Under the pieces are notes generated by a model. It was not told the origin of the DNA and did not search any database. It saw only the letters and a program-made list of their open reading frames with translations. 14,142 nucleotides of DNA from NCBI GenBank assembly GCA_934394545.1, contig CAKRRG010000072.1, positions 1 to 14,142 of the forward strand, read 5' to 3'. This stretch comes from an uncultured Blautia sp. (lineage in GTDB: Bacteria; Bacillota; Clostridia; Lachnospirales; Lachnospiraceae). The position numbers were made by a program, and so were the translations under genes. Below are positions 12,628 through 14,142 of the stretch, one piece after another (positions within the stretch are counted from its first letter, which is position 1; the number at the start of each line of letters is the position of its first letter).

Positions 12628-14061
12628 TCAGACATTAATTTCTGCTGTCATTCCAAGCATTTCCTTGTGGGAATCCAGAACCGGATTTACAACCTTCATG
12701 ATAAAGGCTTCAGTCTGCTCTTTGGCACGTCCCACATATTTCTTCGGATTCATGGTCTTCTGAAGTTCTTCCAGAGTCAGGTTAAAGGCAGGATCTGCTG
12801 CGATCAGCTCAAGAAGATTGTTATCCTTACCCTCTACCTTTACATTTCTTCCTGCTTCCATGGAAAGCTCACGAATACGCTCATGAAGCTCCTGACGGTC
12901 TCCACCTGCTTTTACTGCATCCATCATGATATTCTCAGTGGCCATAAATGGCAGCTCAGCCATCATGTGTTTCTCAATAACCTTCGGATAAACCACAAGG
13001 CCATCTACCACGTTCAGACACAGATCCAGAATTCCATCAATGGCAAGGAATCCCTCCGGTACGGAAAGACGTTTGTTGGCGGAATCATCCAGAGTTCTCT
13101 CAAACCACTGGGTTGCAGAGGTAATTGCCGGGTTCAGGGCATCTACCATTACATATCTGGAAAGAGAAGCAATACGCTCACTTCTCATTGGGTTTCTCTT
13201 ATAAGCCATAGCCGAGGATCCGATCTGAGATTTCTCAAATGGCTCTTCCACTTCCTTCAGATGCTGAAGAAGACGGATATCATTAGACATCTTATGCGCA
13301 CTTGCTGCAATTCCTGCAAGTACATTTACCACACGGGTATCTACCTTACGGGAATAGGTCTGTCCGGATACCGGATAACACTCCTTAAAGCCCATCTTGG
13401 CAGCGATCATCGGATCGATCTTGTCGATGGTCTCCTGATCTCCGTCAAAAAGCTCCAGGAAGCTTGCCTGTGTACCTGTCGTACCTTTAGATCCAAGAAG
13501 CTTGATAGTACTAAGTACATATTCCAGATCTTCGAGATCCATCATAAATTCCTGTGTCCACAGTGTGGCACGTTTCCCTACTGTAGTCGGCTGGGCCGGC
13601 TGGAAATGGGTAAATGCAAGTGTAGGCTGCTCTTTGTATTTGTCAGCAAACTTAGAAAGCTCTGCAATTACGTTCACCAGTTTCTTCTGAACCAGCTTCA
13701 GAGCCTCTGTCATAACAATAATATCTGTATTATCTCCTACATAACAGGATGTTGCTCCCAGGTGGATGATTCCCTTCGCCTTCGGACACTGTACTCCGTA
13801 AGCATATACATGGGACATAACATCGTGACGCACTTCTTTCTCACGTGCCTTGGCAACATCGTAATTGATATCCTCTACGTGAGCTTTCAGTTCATCGATC
13901 TGTTCCTGGGTAATGTTCAGTCCAAGTTCCTTCTCAGTCTCTGCCAGAGCGATCCAGAGTCTTCTCCATGTGCGGAATTTCATATCCTGTGAAAAAATGT
14001 ACTGCATTTCTCTGCTGGCATAACGCTCAGACAAAGGGCTTGTATATCTGTCTGTACTCAT
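12628..14061 (-). CDS. purB: adenylosuccinate lyase, long (eukaryote-like) form
   Basis: The 477-residue enzyme cleaves fumarate from SAICAR and from adenylosuccinate, serving both IMP synthesis and the AMP branch. Family landmarks are RHDVMSHV (H79), TSCYVGDNTD, THFQPAQPTTVGKR with general acid/base H152, KGTTGTQASF, and the signature loop GSSAMAYKRNPMRSE (281-295) with the catalytic serine. The loop has Ala where most have Pro (SSAMPYK). The length and blocks such as QWFERTLDDSANKR and LPFMATENI resemble human ADSL much more than the roughly 430-residue B. subtilis enzyme. The ATG at 14061 has AGGAG 7 nt upstream; the frame extends 17 codons further without a site. purA follows on the same strand. 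A possible -10 lies at the right edge of the window. Confidence 0.97.
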   Translation of the reverse strand: MSTDRYTSPLSERYASREMQYIFSQDMKFRTWRRLWIALAETEKELGLNITQEQIDELKAHVEDINYDVAKAREKEVRHDVMSHVYAYGVQCPKAKGIIHLGATSCYVGDNTDIIVMTEALKLVQKKLVNVIAELSKFADKYKEQPTLAFTHFQPAQPTTVGKRATLWTQEFMMDLEDLEYVLSTIKLLGSKGTTGTQASFLELFDGDQETIDKIDPMIAAKMGFKECYPVSGQTYSRKVDTRVVNVLAGIAASAHKMSNDIRLLQHLKEVEEPFEKSQIGSSAMAYKRNPMRSERIASLSRYVMVDALNPAITSATQWFERTLDDSANKRLSVPEGFLAIDGILDLCLNVVDGLVVYPKVIEKHMMAELPFMATENIMMDAVKAGGDRQELHERIRELSMEAGRNVKVEGKDNNLLELIAADPAFNLTLEELQKTMNPKKYVGRAKEQTEAFIMKVVNPVLDSHKEMLGMTAEINV

Positions 14062-14136
14062 TCTCTCTCTCCTGTTTCTAAGTAAGTTTTTATCATTTAC
14101 TTTGCGGATCAACTGTTTTTTTCCACATACAAGGGG

Positions 14137-14142
14137 ATTATA
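14137..14142 (-). promoter_or_regulatory. possible -10 box of the purB-purA promoter at the window edge
   Basis: TATAAT reads on the minus strand in the last six bases. A start would be near 14130, about 70 nt before purB. The -35 would lie outside the window, so this cannot be confirmed here. Confidence 0.35.

Noticed and set aside
12520..13992. A long plus-strand open frame of 490 codons
   Set aside because: It lies antisense to purB, its translation is rich in His, Cys and Ser without domain motifs, and the minus strand encodes a complete well-conserved enzyme.
1..14142. CRISPR array, rRNA or tRNA genes, prophage or toxin-antitoxin module
   Set aside because: No spaced repeats, no cloverleaf or rRNA sequence, and no phage or toxin-antitoxin proteins were seen. 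The only tandem repeat is the two-copy unit at 8181-8233.

Overview
The window looks like chromosomal DNA of a spore-forming, low-GC Gram-positive bacterium, most likely a member of the Lachnospiraceae (Clostridia). The reasons are the spoIIGA-sigE sporulation pair, a threonine T-box ahead of thrS, canonical AGGAGG-type ribosome binding sites, and protein sequences typical of gut Clostridia: a SEC-C protein, an Rpn-family nuclease and Ig-like repeat debris. The assignment comes from sequence impressions only; no database search was possible.

Layout from left to right. (1) Positions 1-1621 are accessory: a decayed Ig-like-domain gene on the minus strand, then an intact Rpn/PD-(D/E)XK nuclease gene on the plus strand with its own promoter. 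(2) Positions 1641-3917 hold a small helical protein of unknown function and the spoIIGA-sigE operon. Its promoter has a perfect Spo0A box and an unusual 22-bp spacer, the architecture known from the B. subtilis spoIIG promoter. (3) Positions 3914-5837 hold two shikimate/quinate pathway genes, aroD (minus) and a YdiB-like aroE (plus), transcribed divergently from promoters whose -10 boxes occupy the same bases. (4) Positions 5858-8233 hold thrS with a full regulatory leader: sigma-A promoter, T-box antiterminator, intrinsic terminator, and a tandem repeat with a palindromic core just upstream of the -35. (5) Positions 8265-10282 are mixed: a YdcF/DUF218 membrane protein, a SEC-C protein, a candidate C-rich structured small RNA, and the remnant of an M19 dipeptidase gene. 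(6) Positions 10375-14061 are an apparent purB-purA operon followed by a HAD phosphatase fused to a two-helix membrane segment.

How the parts work together: aroD and aroE catalyse consecutive steps (3-dehydroquinate to 3-dehydroshikimate to shikimate). purA and purB together convert IMP to AMP, and PurB also acts earlier in purine synthesis. SpoIIGA cleaves pro-sigma-E to activate it in the mother cell. No wholly new multi-gene system is evident. The observations most worth a second look are a PurA whose IMP/aspartate-contacting residues depart from the textbook enzyme, a HAD gene with a strong internal ribosome binding site that could make membrane and soluble forms, the candidate sRNA at about 9811-9960, and the repeat upstream of the thrS promoter.
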